From: Alphaproteobacteria bacterium
GTDB taxonomy: Bacteria > Pseudomonadota > Alphaproteobacteria > Micavibrionales > Micavibrionaceae
NCBI GenBank assembly: GCA_021775995.1
Contig: JAJFGS010000013.1
Location: 930,001 to 994,000 of the forward strand
Direction: 5' to 3'
Length of the DNA stretch: 64,000 nucleotides
This document shows positions 22,728-32,140 of this stretch, in pieces. Positions within the stretch are counted from its first letter, which is position 1. Every line of letters starts with the position of its first letter. A program made the position numbers and the translations under genes. The notes below the pieces were generated by a model. It saw only the letters and a program-made list of their open reading frames with translations, did no database searches and had not been told where the DNA came from.

Positions 22728-23345
22728 ATGCTTAAAACTATCACTTTATTATTAGGGAGCTTACTCATTATGACAGCCGCAACAACAACGAAAGCCGCAG
22801 AGCTTGATCCAGAAAATACACTCTTGCTGGATTTAAAAGATGGTCAAGTAACCATTAAATTAATGCCAGACATTGCACCAAAGCATGTTGAGCGTGTTAA
22901 AAAACTAACACGTGATGGATTTTATGATGGGATTGTTTGGCACCGTGTTATTGATGGCTTCATGGCACAATCTGGTGACCCAACAGGAACAGGAACTGGC
23001 GGTTCTGACCTTCCAGATTTAAAAGCTGAATTCAATGACTATAATTTTGGTCGTGGCACAATCGGAGCAGCACGTTCCGCATCTCCAGACAGTGCAAACT
23101 CACAATGGTTTATTTGTTTCGATGATTGTTCGTTCTTAAACAACCAATATACTGTATGGGGTCAAGTTGTTAAAGGCATGGAACATGTTGACAATGTTAA
23201 ACGTGGTGAACCACCTACAGATCCAGATAAAATCGTAAAACTTCAAGTTGCCGCAGATGTTAAAGAAAAAGCTACGGATATAAAAGCAGAGGCAACAGAA
23301 GCAGCACCCACAAAAGAAACAGTAAAGAAAGCTGCTGCTGAATAA
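22728..23345 (+). CDS. Exported cyclophilin-type peptidylprolyl isomerase
   Basis: Catalyses cis-trans isomerisation of proline peptide bonds, here predicted in the periplasm. 205 aa with signal peptide LLLGSLLIMTAATTTKAAE. The cyclophilin domain covers about 25-175: FYDGIVWHRVIDGFMAQSGDPTGTG (catalytic Arg, Phe and Gln), ARSASPDSANSQWFICFDDC and LNNQYTVWGQV. A charged Lys/Glu/Ala-rich tail (VKEKATDIKAEATEAAPTKET) follows. A short variant GIVWHRV instead of the eukaryotic motif is normal for bacterial PpiA/B. An 11-bp hairpin lies 25 bp after the stop. Confidence 0.93.
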   Translation: MLKTITLLLGSLLIMTAATTTKAAELDPENTLLLDLKDGQVTIKLMPDIAPKHVERVKKLTRDGFYDGIVWHRVIDGFMAQSGDPTGTGTGGSDLPDLKAEFNDYNFGRGTIGAARSASPDSANSQWFICFDDCSFLNNQYTVWGQVVKGMEHVDNVKRGEPPTDPDKIVKLQVAADVKEKATDIKAEATEAAPTKETVKKAAAE

Positions 23346-23369
23346 TCAAAATACTTAAAGTTAATATTC

Positions 23370-23401
23370 AAGGCGATACTTTTTAATAAGAGTATCGCCT
23401 T
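23370..23401 (+). terminator. Hairpin after the cyclophilin gene
   Basis: AAGGCGATACT (23370-23380) and AGTATCGCCTT (23391-23401) form a perfect 11-bp stem with a 10-nt AT-rich loop. No T-run follows, so termination would be weak or of another kind; it may also separate expression of the following glucosidase. Confidence 0.5.
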
Positions 23402-23438
23402 AATCATATGAAAGAAAATCCTAACGAAAGAGATATCT

Positions 23439-25025
23439 ATGTCTGATATAAAATGGTGGAAAAAGGGTGTTTTTTACCAAATCTATCCACGTTCCTACAT
23501 GGATAGCGATGGTGACGGCATCGGCGATATTGCTGGCATCACAGACAGACTAAATTACATCGCCAATTTAGGTATCGACGGCCTTTGGATTTCGCCTTGC
23601 TTTGAATCACCCATGAAAGATTTTGGATATGATGTATCAGACTATCGAAAGATTGATCCTATTTTCGGAACCAACGAAGATTTCGATGTTCTTTTACAAA
23701 AAGCACATGAGTTAGGTATTAAAGTTATCATTGATATGGTGATGTCTCATACATCAGATCAACATACTTGGTTTAAAGAAAGCCGGCTCGGCAATGATAA
23801 TCGTAAAGCTGACTGGTATGTTTGGGCAGATCCTAAACCAGATGGTTCTCCCCCTAATAATTGGCAAGCTATTTTTGGTGGCCCTGCATGGACTTATGAT
23901 ACAAAACGTTGTCAATATTACATGCATAGCTTTTTAAAAGAACAACCTGATTTAAATTTTCACAATCCTGACGTTCAAAAGCAAATGCTAAGCGAGTGTG
24001 AATATTGGTTAGAAATGGGCGTTGATGGTTTCCGTCTTGATGCAGTTAATCACTGTTTCCATGATCAAGAATTACGCGATAACCCAGTAAAAAATAAAAA
24101 TGATCTTTCTACTGGGTTACAGATTGATAGCGTTATTCCTTATTCAATGCAAACACATCTATATGATAAATCGCGCCCTGAAATGATAGATCTTTTACAA
24201 AAAATACGTGCCTTAATGGATGAATACCCTGACACAATGACCTTGGGCGAAATTGGTGATGATAATCCATATATGCGCACGGCTGAATATACATCGGGTC
24301 ATGATAAACTTCATACAGCCTATAATATTGACTTTATTGCAGGATCAAGCGAAACAAACCTAAATATAAACAAAATTAAGTTGCCATTCCGTGAAGTAAA
24401 AAAACATCCTGAATATGGATGGCCAAGCTGGGCCTTTACAAACCATGATTCCGTTCGGGTTGTTACAAGGTGGGGCAAAAATATAAAAGACAAAGATGCC
24501 TTTGCAATCATGCTCAACAAGCTACTTCTCTCCCTAAGAGGAACACCTTTTCTATATCAAGGGGATGAACTTGGCTTACCTGAAGCCACAATACCATTTG
24601 AAAAAATTCAAGACCCATGGGGGAAGTTTTTATGGCCTGAGTGGCAAGGGCGCGATGGATGTAGAACACCGATGCCTTGGCGTTCTGATGCCCCACATGG
24701 ACGTTTTGCACGCAACGTAGGTGAGCATTACGAAACATGGCTCCCTATTCCCAATGAACATTATAGACATGCCGTTAACTTACAGGAAGATAATAAAAAC
24801 TCTGTTCTAAATCAAACGCGCCAATTCATAAAATGGAGAAAAACACAACCGCTACTACAAACAGGTGAGATTGAATTCAAAGAAGATGCAGAAGATTCAC
24901 TACTCGTCTTTGATCGTTACGACGATAACAACCGCATGAGATGTATATTCAATATTACTGAAAAAGATGTGAAATATAACGATGAAATTTATGCGCCATT
25001 AAGTGCAAGTTTTATTGTTCTATAA
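23439..25025 (+). CDS. GH13 alpha-glucosidase
   Basis: An alpha-glucosidase of the oligo-1,6-glucosidase/alpha-glucosidase group that hydrolyses short alpha-glucans. 528 aa. The (beta/alpha)8 barrel motifs are in order: WWKKGVFYQIYPRSYMDSDG, region I DMVMSHTSDQHTWF, region II DGFRLDAVNH (nucleophile Asp), region III TLGEIGDD (acid/base Glu), region IV FTNHDSVRVVTRWG (transition-state Asp). The C-terminal beta domain is short, normal for the family. No signal peptide, so it acts in the cytoplasm. No sugar transporter is adjacent, so the imported substrate is unknown. Confidence 0.94.
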   Translation: MSDIKWWKKGVFYQIYPRSYMDSDGDGIGDIAGITDRLNYIANLGIDGLWISPCFESPMKDFGYDVSDYRKIDPIFGTNEDFDVLLQKAHELGIKVIIDMVMSHTSDQHTWFKESRLGNDNRKADWYVWADPKPDGSPPNNWQAIFGGPAWTYDTKRCQYYMHSFLKEQPDLNFHNPDVQKQMLSECEYWLEMGVDGFRLDAVNHCFHDQELRDNPVKNKNDLSTGLQIDSVIPYSMQTHLYDKSRPEMIDLLQKIRALMDEYPDTMTLGEIGDDNPYMRTAEYTSGHDKLHTAYNIDFIAGSSETNLNINKIKLPFREVKKHPEYGWPSWAFTNHDSVRVVTRWGKNIKDKDAFAIMLNKLLLSLRGTPFLYQGDELGLPEATIPFEKIQDPWGKFLWPEWQGRDGCRTPMPWRSDAPHGRFARNVGEHYETWLPIPNEHYRHAVNLQEDNKNSVLNQTRQFIKWRKTQPLLQTGEIEFKEDAEDSLLVFDRYDDNNRMRCIFNITEKDVKYNDEIYAPLSASFIVL

Positions 25026-25028
25026 GGG

Positions 25029-25721
25029 TTAAGAATCCGCTTCTTGCTCTTTGTCCCTATCATCTTTCTTTTTAACGTAAAGTTTTTTATAACCCGTTAC
25101 CTCTTTTTGAGTTGGAAGTAACTTATTGATACTTGCAATCAATTTGCTAACAAGCTTATCAATCTTTACTTCATCGGTTAAAGGATTAAATGTTTCAAAA
25201 CGAAACACCCCCTCTTCGCCATCCAATAAAACAAGATTGTCGGAATTCGAAAGCTTTAAAATATTGTTCAAAACAACAATACGCTCCTCTGTTAAATATG
25301 AATCAACCGCTTCTTTATTCTGCGAATAGATATGATTTGCCTTAGCATCCCATTTTTCATTTTCTAATGAATGAGGGGTAATAGTTTCCAAGGAATTTAA
25401 AAAAGGTAACATCTCGGCTGTTCCTGCACCGATAGAATCAACAAAAGGTTTTCCAAGAATAATTTGTACAACAGTAAGTTGGCGGTTTTTACGCGAATCT
25501 TCTTTTTGTTGAGTCGCTGTAAAAAAGGAAACATTCATACCATCAATAGAACCTTCCATAGCACAAGGCCCTGCTAAAGTGCCTTTCGTAAATACTAATT
25601 CTTTACTTTTAGCATATGCCGCCCAGGCCCGCTTTTGTTTAAAAAGAATAACAAGCGACCACGCCGTTGTCCCCAAAAGTATAAAAGACAAAACAAACCA
25701 TAAGAACCACCAGATTGACAA
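25029..25721 (-). CDS. Membrane-anchored hypothetical protein
   Basis: 230 aa with one N-terminal TM helix (WFLWFVLSFILLGTTAWSLVILF) followed by a basic stretch and a soluble domain: KELVFTKGTLAGPCAMEGSIDGMNVSFFTATQQ, then VVQIILGKPFVDSIGAGTAEMLPFLNSLETI. The C-terminus is very charged (KLYVKKKDDRDKEQEADS). Family unknown to me. It converges with the glucosidase, leaving only 3 bp between stops. Confidence 0.6.
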   Translation of the reverse strand: MSIWWFLWFVLSFILLGTTAWSLVILFKQKRAWAAYAKSKELVFTKGTLAGPCAMEGSIDGMNVSFFTATQQKEDSRKNRQLTVVQIILGKPFVDSIGAGTAEMLPFLNSLETITPHSLENEKWDAKANHIYSQNKEAVDSYLTEERIVVLNNILKLSNSDNLVLLDGEEGVFRFETFNPLTDEVKIDKLVSKLIASINKLLPTQKEVTGYKKLYVKKKDDRDKEQEADS

Positions 25722-26009
25722 AAAAGACTCCTGATATTTTTGAAAAACGAATTACTAGTTATATTGTATCGCAGACAAGAACAAAAAGTCACTTTTTATC
25801 GTAATTTTCGTCATATACCCGCCTAGACTGCCAAACTGCGCCTTTCTATAATATAAAAATAACTACCTGAAAAAGCTTATATAATCAAAATATTATGTAA
25901 TACCAAGGGGATAGAGTAAAGCAAATTTGCTTTTTAAGGGCTAAAAATGGAATCATTAAACTATAAGAAATGAAAAACGTTTTACCTTGGGAAGAGAATT
26001 AGGAAAAAC
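25722..26009. other. Intergenic stretch with one palindrome
   Basis: No gene is seen. AAAGCAAATTTGCTTTTT at 25918-25935 is a perfect hairpin with a T-run on the plus strand, but no plus-strand gene ends nearby, so its role is unclear. The region likely holds the promoter of the gene at 25029-25721 (minus) and of 26010 (plus). Confidence 0.4.
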
Positions 26010-26441
26010 ATGAAAAAGACCGAACCAACAAATGATAACCTCACATCACGCGTTATAGCAGGCTTAAAATCACAATATAGAATTGTATCACTACCCTATT
26101 GGGCATGGTTTTGGCTCGATGACTTCATGCTTCAAAACCGAATCAGCTACCAAGGAATATTGGATACATTTGGTTATAACGGTGATGTGAATAATACCTT
26201 ACGTGGCATTGCTGAACTTCACCAAGATCATTGTATGCGCGGCATGCATAATTTGGCCAATGACAATATGTTTTATGAACCTAAAAACTACAGCAACTTA
26301 GTGCATTCAAAAACACTCCAAAAATTAAAAGATTATAATATGCCTAAGATTTATAAATTATTTGGATTTGTTACTTGTACGACAACATTAAACTCTGTTT
26401 GGACAAGAAAGAATTATGATGACCGCCACCAAATTAATTAA
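26010..26441 (+). CDS. Hypothetical protein
   Basis: 143 aa, no signal or TM segment. It begins with a polar stretch, then RVIAGLKSQYRIVSLPYWAWFWLDDFMLQNRISYQGILDTFG, an aromatic-rich helix pattern, then HQDHCMRGMHNLANDNMFYEP. The C-terminus (IYKLFGFVTCTTTLNSVWTRKNYDDRH) is not informative. No family recognised. A good terminator follows at 26530-26562, which supports a real transcription unit. Confidence 0.5.
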   Translation: MKKTEPTNDNLTSRVIAGLKSQYRIVSLPYWAWFWLDDFMLQNRISYQGILDTFGYNGDVNNTLRGIAELHQDHCMRGMHNLANDNMFYEPKNYSNLVHSKTLQKLKDYNMPKIYKLFGFVTCTTTLNSVWTRKNYDDRHQIN

Positions 26442-26529
26442 AATAAAATTATCAACGACGCGATTAATAAGAATTCGCGTACCACTTTGTAATACGTAAT
26501 AATTCAGTTTATTTCTCCCCCCACTAAAG

Positions 26530-26562
26530 CGCCGCGTGGTCCCCAACCACCGGCGTTCTTTT
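26530..26562 (+). terminator. Rho-independent terminator
   Basis: CGCCG-C-GTGGT (26530-26540) pairs with ACCAC-CGGCG (26546-26555), one bulge, followed by TTCTTTT. It lies about 90 bp after the hypothetical gene at 26010-26441 and faces the same way. Confidence 0.75.
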
Positions 26563-26643
26563 ATAACGCTCTCCAACCATATCAAATTATGTTAATTTTT
26601 TAGATTGTTGATAGTTAAGGCCATCCAGCTTATCATCCCTCTC

Positions 26644-27288
26644 ATGGAGAACGCTCAATTTAAAACCGATAGCGCTACTGATTTCATCACAAAAGCACTA
26701 GATGATTTTCTACGTGACAAAAAATTACAGCTCACCACCCAACAGCATGAGAAATTAAAAAAACTACTCATGGTACGGCTGTTGGAAGAAGAGATGAGCT
26801 ACGCCAACGCCTATAACCACCTCAATGACATCATGGAATATCGTAAAGATTACGAAATCAATGCCAATGCCCTTGAGGAAGCTGAAGAAGAAATGATCCG
26901 CATTATTGGGGCGGCAGATATACAAGAAAAAGAGGTTATTGTTGAAACGGCGCGTTACAAAAAACGCTTTATCGCTACCATTGCTTTATTGGCACTGTTC
27001 TGTGTTGGCATTGTTGGGTTGCAGGCCGTGACCTATTTTAAAAACAAGAACACTGAAATGACTGCGGTTATTACAACAGCGGAAGAACAAGAACTCAAGG
27101 CCTTGGTTCAAAAACTTGTTGAGCTCGAAAAATCTCGTGGGCAAGAGATCACACATAATGCGATCTATAATCAAATTAAGAAATTAGAGAGCGTTCAATC
27201 CCTCGGCACCGCCACCAGCTACAAAAAATTCAACCGCGCACAATATGATGCAGCAATGGTGTTTTTGAATAAGCAAATTATAGATTAA
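26644..27288 (+). CDS. Single-pass membrane protein, coiled, unknown
   Basis: 214 aa from the ATG at 26644 (MENAQFKTDSATDF); the frame is open from 26605 but that start has no ribosome binding site. A long acidic helical region (about 1-110, KLKKLLMVRLLEEEMSYANAYNHLNDIMEYRKDYE, EEAEEEMIRI) is followed by one TM helix (FIATIALLALFCVGIVGLQAVTYF) and a second coiled segment (AEEQELKALVQKLVELEKSRG). Domain organisation suggests a scaffolding or sensing protein, but none is recognised. Its stop overlaps the convergent gene at 27285 by 4 bp. Confidence 0.6.
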   Translation: MENAQFKTDSATDFITKALDDFLRDKKLQLTTQQHEKLKKLLMVRLLEEEMSYANAYNHLNDIMEYRKDYEINANALEEAEEEMIRIIGAADIQEKEVIVETARYKKRFIATIALLALFCVGIVGLQAVTYFKNKNTEMTAVITTAEEQELKALVQKLVELEKSRGQEITHNAIYNQIKKLESVQSLGTATSYKKFNRAQYDAAMVFLNKQIID

Positions 27289-29087
27289 GCAGCTTTTTTA
27301 GTAGTCTTATTAACTGTTGGGTTTTCTATTTGAGTGATTTGTAACTTCTTATCTAGGATTCTCATATCTCTAGCAAGATTATTAAGTGAGAATTTAGCTA
27401 TGGTTGAGTTAAAATCTTTTATATTTTTAAAACTGCGTTTTTTTGAACTTGTATCTGATACAGCAAGAACAAAAACAATACTTCTTTTTTTATTATCAAA
27501 TAAATTTAAAAAATCATTTTCAGATATATTTAATGCTTGATTTCCAATATCTCCCTTTCTATTCTTCATCTTATTATAAATCTTTTTTAAATAAGACTTA
27601 GGAGCTTTACCATTAATATCCTGATTTAATCTTTTAGCGGCAACAACAATTTGATTAGACAATTCTCTCATCTTATTCGTAAAACCAGACTTAACATGAA
27701 TAAGATAAATATTATTGTCATCCCAACGTAAAATATCGCACAATTCTACACCATCAGGTGTTAAGGTATCTAATACTAGAGTATTCTTAAGCCCTATATA
27801 TTCTAAATTATAAGCACCTTCTGTAGTTTTATTACTATCCCAGGGTTTTAAATTATCTTGGTATATGTTCTCAGAAATAATGCTTTGGCATGATTTTTCC
27901 AAATCTAAAATAAAGTCATTTTCAATTAAATACCACTGCCTATCAATACAAAAATACTTTTGTGGTTTATTTTTGATAGAAACGTCTCCTATCAAATGCT
28001 TACTTAAACTACCCTCCGACAAAAGCACCCCCTCCGAATCATAAGAAGAAATTTTTATTTTATCCATTAAAGATATAAATTTATTTTTATCAACTATATT
28101 TAAGTCTGACTTAATTTTTTTAAATAAAATATCTATATCGTTTAATATTTCAAATTTATAATCACCCTTAAAAATATTTTTATCCGTCCGCTCACCTTTT
28201 ACTGCGCCCTTTTTAGTAACTATATAATAATCTGCCACAAGATATTCTTCAAACTTATCACAATGACACAAATCAAAATCTATAAAATAGTTAAAATTGT
28301 TATACCTATCCCAAAGATCATCAATTAATGAATTTTTTAAATCAGATATAAGAGTTTTATGCTTAGAATTATTCAATTTTTCTACATTATTAATCTTGAT
28401 ATTAGCGTCGGATTTTAAAAGTTTTTCACAGCCCATAAGCACTTTTATTAGTTCATTTATATCTAAGGACTTTGTTATTTTAAAAGAAGATTTTGCAACA
28501 CAAGAAGTTCCAGATTTTATTTTTTTCTTATCAATATCAAAGGAATTTGATAATAAATCTCTATCAACTGTGGCTTTTAATTCTTGAATAATAGACCCAA
28601 ATTCCTGATTTTCATATAAAGTACTGTCTTGCCTAAAAAACTTACTTACACCCAATATTCCTCCAGCTAAACTAATCTCTCTCGTTGACTTTAGATTACG
28701 ATCATCCATTTTTTCTAATCTTGAAATAATCTCCATACCAAAATCATTTTTTATATGATCTTTTATAACATTATATCCATTGCCACCTGAAATTGCATAG
28801 ATTGCATTAGTAGACTTCATAAAGAGAAGAAGAACAAAATTTTCTGAGGTACTTTTATCAATTTTAAGAATATCTTCTTTAGAATCAGTTATAGGCTTGA
28901 TAAAATTTTTCCATGGAGGGGTTCTATCAAAATCCTTATAAAATAATGACAAGCTAAACCCATCAATCGTTGGCTTGGTCAATTTTTGTTTTTTATAGCT
29001 ATGACTTAAAATATCTTTTTCAATATCAGAAAGTTTTTTATTTTTTTCTATTTTATAAATAGAAATTTGTTGTTTCTGCCCCGTCAT
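27285..29087 (-). CDS. TIGR04141/DUF6119-type sporadically distributed protein
   Basis: 600 aa, very AT-rich and Lys/Ile/Asn-rich, unlike its neighbours. The opening QQISIYKIEKNKKLSDIEKDIL, the segment NAIYAISGGNGYNVIKDHI and the repeated start RDLLSNSFDIDKKKIKSG match my knowledge of the TIGR04141 (DUF6119) family. Near residues 430-460, TPDGVELCDILRWDDNNIYLIHVKSG has the E-x-x-D ... H-V-K spacing of a PD-(D/E)xK nuclease core. A strong ribosome binding site (AGAAGGAGA) precedes the ATG at 29087. No partner gene is nearby. The family's patchy distribution and this composition point to horizontal transfer; a defence role is only inferred. Confidence 0.65.
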   Translation of the reverse strand: MTGQKQQISIYKIEKNKKLSDIEKDILSHSYKKQKLTKPTIDGFSLSLFYKDFDRTPPWKNFIKPITDSKEDILKIDKSTSENFVLLLFMKSTNAIYAISGGNGYNVIKDHIKNDFGMEIISRLEKMDDRNLKSTREISLAGGILGVSKFFRQDSTLYENQEFGSIIQELKATVDRDLLSNSFDIDKKKIKSGTSCVAKSSFKITKSLDINELIKVLMGCEKLLKSDANIKINNVEKLNNSKHKTLISDLKNSLIDDLWDRYNNFNYFIDFDLCHCDKFEEYLVADYYIVTKKGAVKGERTDKNIFKGDYKFEILNDIDILFKKIKSDLNIVDKNKFISLMDKIKISSYDSEGVLLSEGSLSKHLIGDVSIKNKPQKYFCIDRQWYLIENDFILDLEKSCQSIISENIYQDNLKPWDSNKTTEGAYNLEYIGLKNTLVLDTLTPDGVELCDILRWDDNNIYLIHVKSGFTNKMRELSNQIVVAAKRLNQDINGKAPKSYLKKIYNKMKNRKGDIGNQALNISENDFLNLFDNKKRSIVFVLAVSDTSSKKRSFKNIKDFNSTIAKFSLNNLARDMRILDKKLQITQIENPTVNKTTKKAA

Positions 29088-29292
29088 CTTATCTTCTCCT
29101 TCTATAAGCGAGTTAAATTTATGCTCCCCTAAAATTAGGCAGAGCTAAAACTGAACGTAACAATTTACGATTGCCTTAATGCTCTCATAAAATTGATTTA
29201 AAAAAAAGAGAAAAGAACAAAAGAGAACAAATCTGTGGATAAAAAACTGTATAAGTTAGTGTATAAACTTGTGAACTGTTACGTAAATAATG

Positions 29293-31368
29293 CTATAACC
29301 CCAACTCCAATTGTTCCAACTTTTTAATCTCATCACGGATTTTGGCGGCTTGTTCAAATTCTAAATTACCAGCCGCTTCACGCATATCCTGCTTGAGCTT
29401 TTCAATATGTTTGGTGAGTTGCGCAGGGCTAGCCTCTAACGCATCTTGGCTTTGATCTGACAGGCTGGCCACAGTACGGCGTGTATCCATCTCGACATCA
29501 TATTCTTTCATGCCTTGCATCAAATCACCAATTTTCTTTTTCACGCTTTCCGGCGTGATGCCATGCTCTTTATTATAAACCTTTTGTTTTTCACGGCGAC
29601 GATCTGTCTCTGTCATGGCGTATTCCATTGAGCCTGTCATTTTATCAGCGTATAAAATCACACGGCCATCAACATTACGCGCCGCACGACCAATCGTTTG
29701 CACCAATGAAGTTTTGGAACGCAAGAAACCTTCTTTATCGGCATCTAAAATTGCCATCAACATACATTCAGGAATATCAAGCCCTTCCCGCAGCAAGTTA
29801 ATTCCCACCAACACATCAAATTCCCCAAGCCTCAAATCACGGATAATCTCAATACGTTCCAAGGTCTCTATATCTGAATGAAGATAACGACATTGCAACC
29901 CGTTTTCATTGAGATACTCCGTCAATGCCTCTGCCATTTTCTTGGTCAGTGTTGTGACCATGATGCGCCCACCTTGCGCTTTCACCTTGTGGCACTCACT
30001 CATCAGATCATCGACTTGATGCTCTGTCGGTCGAATTTCAACGGGTGGGTCAATCAGACCCGTCGGGCGGGCGACTTGCTCCGCCGAAATACCACCTGCC
30101 TGCTCAACTTCCCACGGTGCTGGCGTTGCCGACACGTAAATTGTTTGCGGGCGGAACTGGTTCCATTCTTCAAATTGGAGCGGACGATTATCCAACGCCG
30201 CAGGAACACGAAAACCATAATCAACCAAATTTGTTTTGCGTGCCCTATCCCCTTTATACATCGCCCCAATCTGCGGCACCATCACATGAGATTCATCCAG
30301 AAACATAATGGCATCTTTAGGGAGATACTCAATTAATGTCGGTGGCGGCTCACCCGGTGCGCGTCCTGTTAAATATCGGGAATAATTTTCAATCCCCTGA
30401 CACATGCCTGTCGCTTCCAACATTTCAATATCAAACTGTGTCCGCTGTGCCAAACGTTGCGCCTCGACCAGCTTTCCTTCACCTTCAAACCACTTCACAC
30501 GTTCTTTAAAATCTACTTTAATTTGTTTTATCGCCTGAGAAATTGTTGGCCCTGGTGTGATATAATGTGAGTTCGCATAAATACGAACACCATCCATTTT
30601 CTTATATTTTTCACCTGTCAGCGCATCAAACTCGGTAATTTCTTCTATTTCATCGCCAAAGAAAGAAAAACGCCATGCCGCATCCTCCATATGAGAAGGG
30701 AATAATTCTACCGTATCGCCACGCACCCGAATGTTGCCACGCTCGAACGCCAAATCATTACGTTTATACTGCAATTTAATAAGCTTTTTAATCAGCTCCT
30801 GCCTGTCCATCTCCATGCCTTTGGTAATATCAAAGGTCATCGCCACGTAATCTTCTTTTGATCCTATGCCATAGATAGAAGAGATAGAGGCAACAATAAT
30901 TGTATCCTTACGTTCGAACAGCGCCCGCGTTGCTGCATGGCGCATGCGATCAATTTGTTCATTGATCGAACTATCTTTTTCAATAAAGGTATCTGTCCGT
31001 GGAACATACGCTTCTGGCTGATAATAATCATAATAAGAAACAAAATATTCAACCGCATTATCAGGAAAGAAATTTTTGAACTCACCATAAAGCTGCGCCG
31101 CCAAAATTTTATTGGGCGCCATAACAATTGCGGGACGTTGCAACTGTTCAATGATATGCGCCATCGTGAATGTCTTACCTGATCCCGTTACCCCCAACAA
31201 AACCTGATCACTCAACCCTTCATTAATCCCCGTGCAAAGCTTAGCAATAGCCTGCGGCTGATCACCAGACGGTTCAAAGTCTGAATGGATTTTAAAGGGC
31301 TGCGAGTTATCAATGCCATTGGTTTGCATCTCACTCGCCGCCTGATTAAGTTCGGCAACATCACGCAT
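29293..31368 (-). CDS. uvrB: UvrABC excinuclease subunit B
   Basis: UvrB verifies damage and loads UvrC in nucleotide excision repair. The 691-aa protein begins with a short N-terminal extension, then FEPSGDQPQAIAKL, Walker A GVTGSGKTFT near residues 59-68, the beta-hairpin segment FVSYYDYYQPEAYVP, DESHV (Walker B), and helicase motifs in LREGLDIPE and VQTIGRAARN. The C-terminal UvrC-binding coiled coil AGNLEFEQAAKIRDEIKKLEQLEL is intact. Length is slightly above E. coli (673). uvrC lies at the left edge of the window. Confidence 0.97.
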   Translation of the reverse strand: MRDVAELNQAASEMQTNGIDNSQPFKIHSDFEPSGDQPQAIAKLCTGINEGLSDQVLLGVTGSGKTFTMAHIIEQLQRPAIVMAPNKILAAQLYGEFKNFFPDNAVEYFVSYYDYYQPEAYVPRTDTFIEKDSSINEQIDRMRHAATRALFERKDTIIVASISSIYGIGSKEDYVAMTFDITKGMEMDRQELIKKLIKLQYKRNDLAFERGNIRVRGDTVELFPSHMEDAAWRFSFFGDEIEEITEFDALTGEKYKKMDGVRIYANSHYITPGPTISQAIKQIKVDFKERVKWFEGEGKLVEAQRLAQRTQFDIEMLEATGMCQGIENYSRYLTGRAPGEPPPTLIEYLPKDAIMFLDESHVMVPQIGAMYKGDRARKTNLVDYGFRVPAALDNRPLQFEEWNQFRPQTIYVSATPAPWEVEQAGGISAEQVARPTGLIDPPVEIRPTEHQVDDLMSECHKVKAQGGRIMVTTLTKKMAEALTEYLNENGLQCRYLHSDIETLERIEIIRDLRLGEFDVLVGINLLREGLDIPECMLMAILDADKEGFLRSKTSLVQTIGRAARNVDGRVILYADKMTGSMEYAMTETDRRREKQKVYNKEHGITPESVKKKIGDLMQGMKEYDVEMDTRRTVASLSDQSQDALEASPAQLTKHIEKLKQDMREAAGNLEFEQAAKIRDEIKKLEQLELGL

Positions 31369-31414
31369 GATTATTTTATAAAGGAAAGTAAGAAGAAAAG
31401 CTAGAAAACTAAAT

Positions 31415-32140
31415 CTATAAAAACCCTATATCTTTAAGTATTTTCTTTTCTTTTTTACTTAAGTTTTTAAGACCGAGTGTTTCATTTATATAAACAAGGT
31501 AATTATTGATATAACCCTTTTGCTTGTTTTTGGGTTGTGATTTCACAAACTCAGCAAAGCCTTCTACATATGATTGTGATAACTCACCTTCAACAACCAT
31601 TTTATCATTCTCACTATTGTAATAGGCGACGCCATTGTAAACCTTATGTCCCTGCCCCTGCATTAACAACCTAGCTTTTATTTGTTGAAACAAATCTGAC
31701 CAAGGGCGTTTTTTTAAGAAAGGACTATTTTTTATAGGCTCGTCTTCAGGTAAATTATAAGCACGACGAATAAAAGTCTCTACCAGTACCTGGCGATCAT
31801 TTTCTTCTATTTCTTTTGACGTCATTCCAATCCAAAGAAACATAATGTGAGTAACCAAACTATCAACTTGGGTATAATTTACAAAAAGATAAGCTTCATC
31901 ATAAGACAGTAACTCCTTGACCTTCTGATGAAGCTCTCCATTTTTTTTCATTGCAGAATCTAAATCATCCAAGTTACCCATTGCAGGAATACTGAGCACC
32001 ATATCTTTATTGGCAGTATTTTTTATTGGCGACGAAAAGAAAGAATAAACAACAATAATTAAAACTACACTTGCAATAGAACCAAGAATAATTTTCTTGT
32101 TCTGTTTAAAATCAAACCGCTCTAAATAATTTTTAATCAT
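31415..32140 (-). CDS. Membrane-anchored hypothetical protein downstream of lysS
   Basis: 241 aa with an N-terminal anchor (KKIILGSIASVVLIIVVYSFF, about residues 14-34). The periplasmic or cytoplasmic domain is helical: SAMKKNGELHQKVKELLSYDEAYLFVNYTQVDSLVTHIMFLWIG and GELSQSYVEGFAEFVKSQPKNKQKGYIN. Family unknown. Its start overlaps the lysS stop by 8 bp, so the two are co-transcribed. Confidence 0.65.
   Translation of the reverse strand: MIKNYLERFDFKQNKKIILGSIASVVLIIVVYSFFSSPIKNTANKDMVLSIPAMGNLDDLDSAMKKNGELHQKVKELLSYDEAYLFVNYTQVDSLVTHIMFLWIGMTSKEIEENDRQVLVETFIRRAYNLPEDEPIKNSPFLKKRPWSDLFQQIKARLLMQGQGHKVYNGVAYYNSENDKMVVEGELSQSYVEGFAEFVKSQPKNKQKGYINNYLVYINETLGLKNLSKKEKKILKDIGFL

Noticed and set aside
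25918-25935. Terminator-like palindrome with T-run
   Set aside because: No plus-strand gene ends within 890 bp upstream of it apart from the glucosidase beyond a convergent gene; role not supported.
30045-30336. Open frames opposite uvrB
   Set aside because: Shadows of the uvrB coding sequence on the other strand, without start signals of their own.
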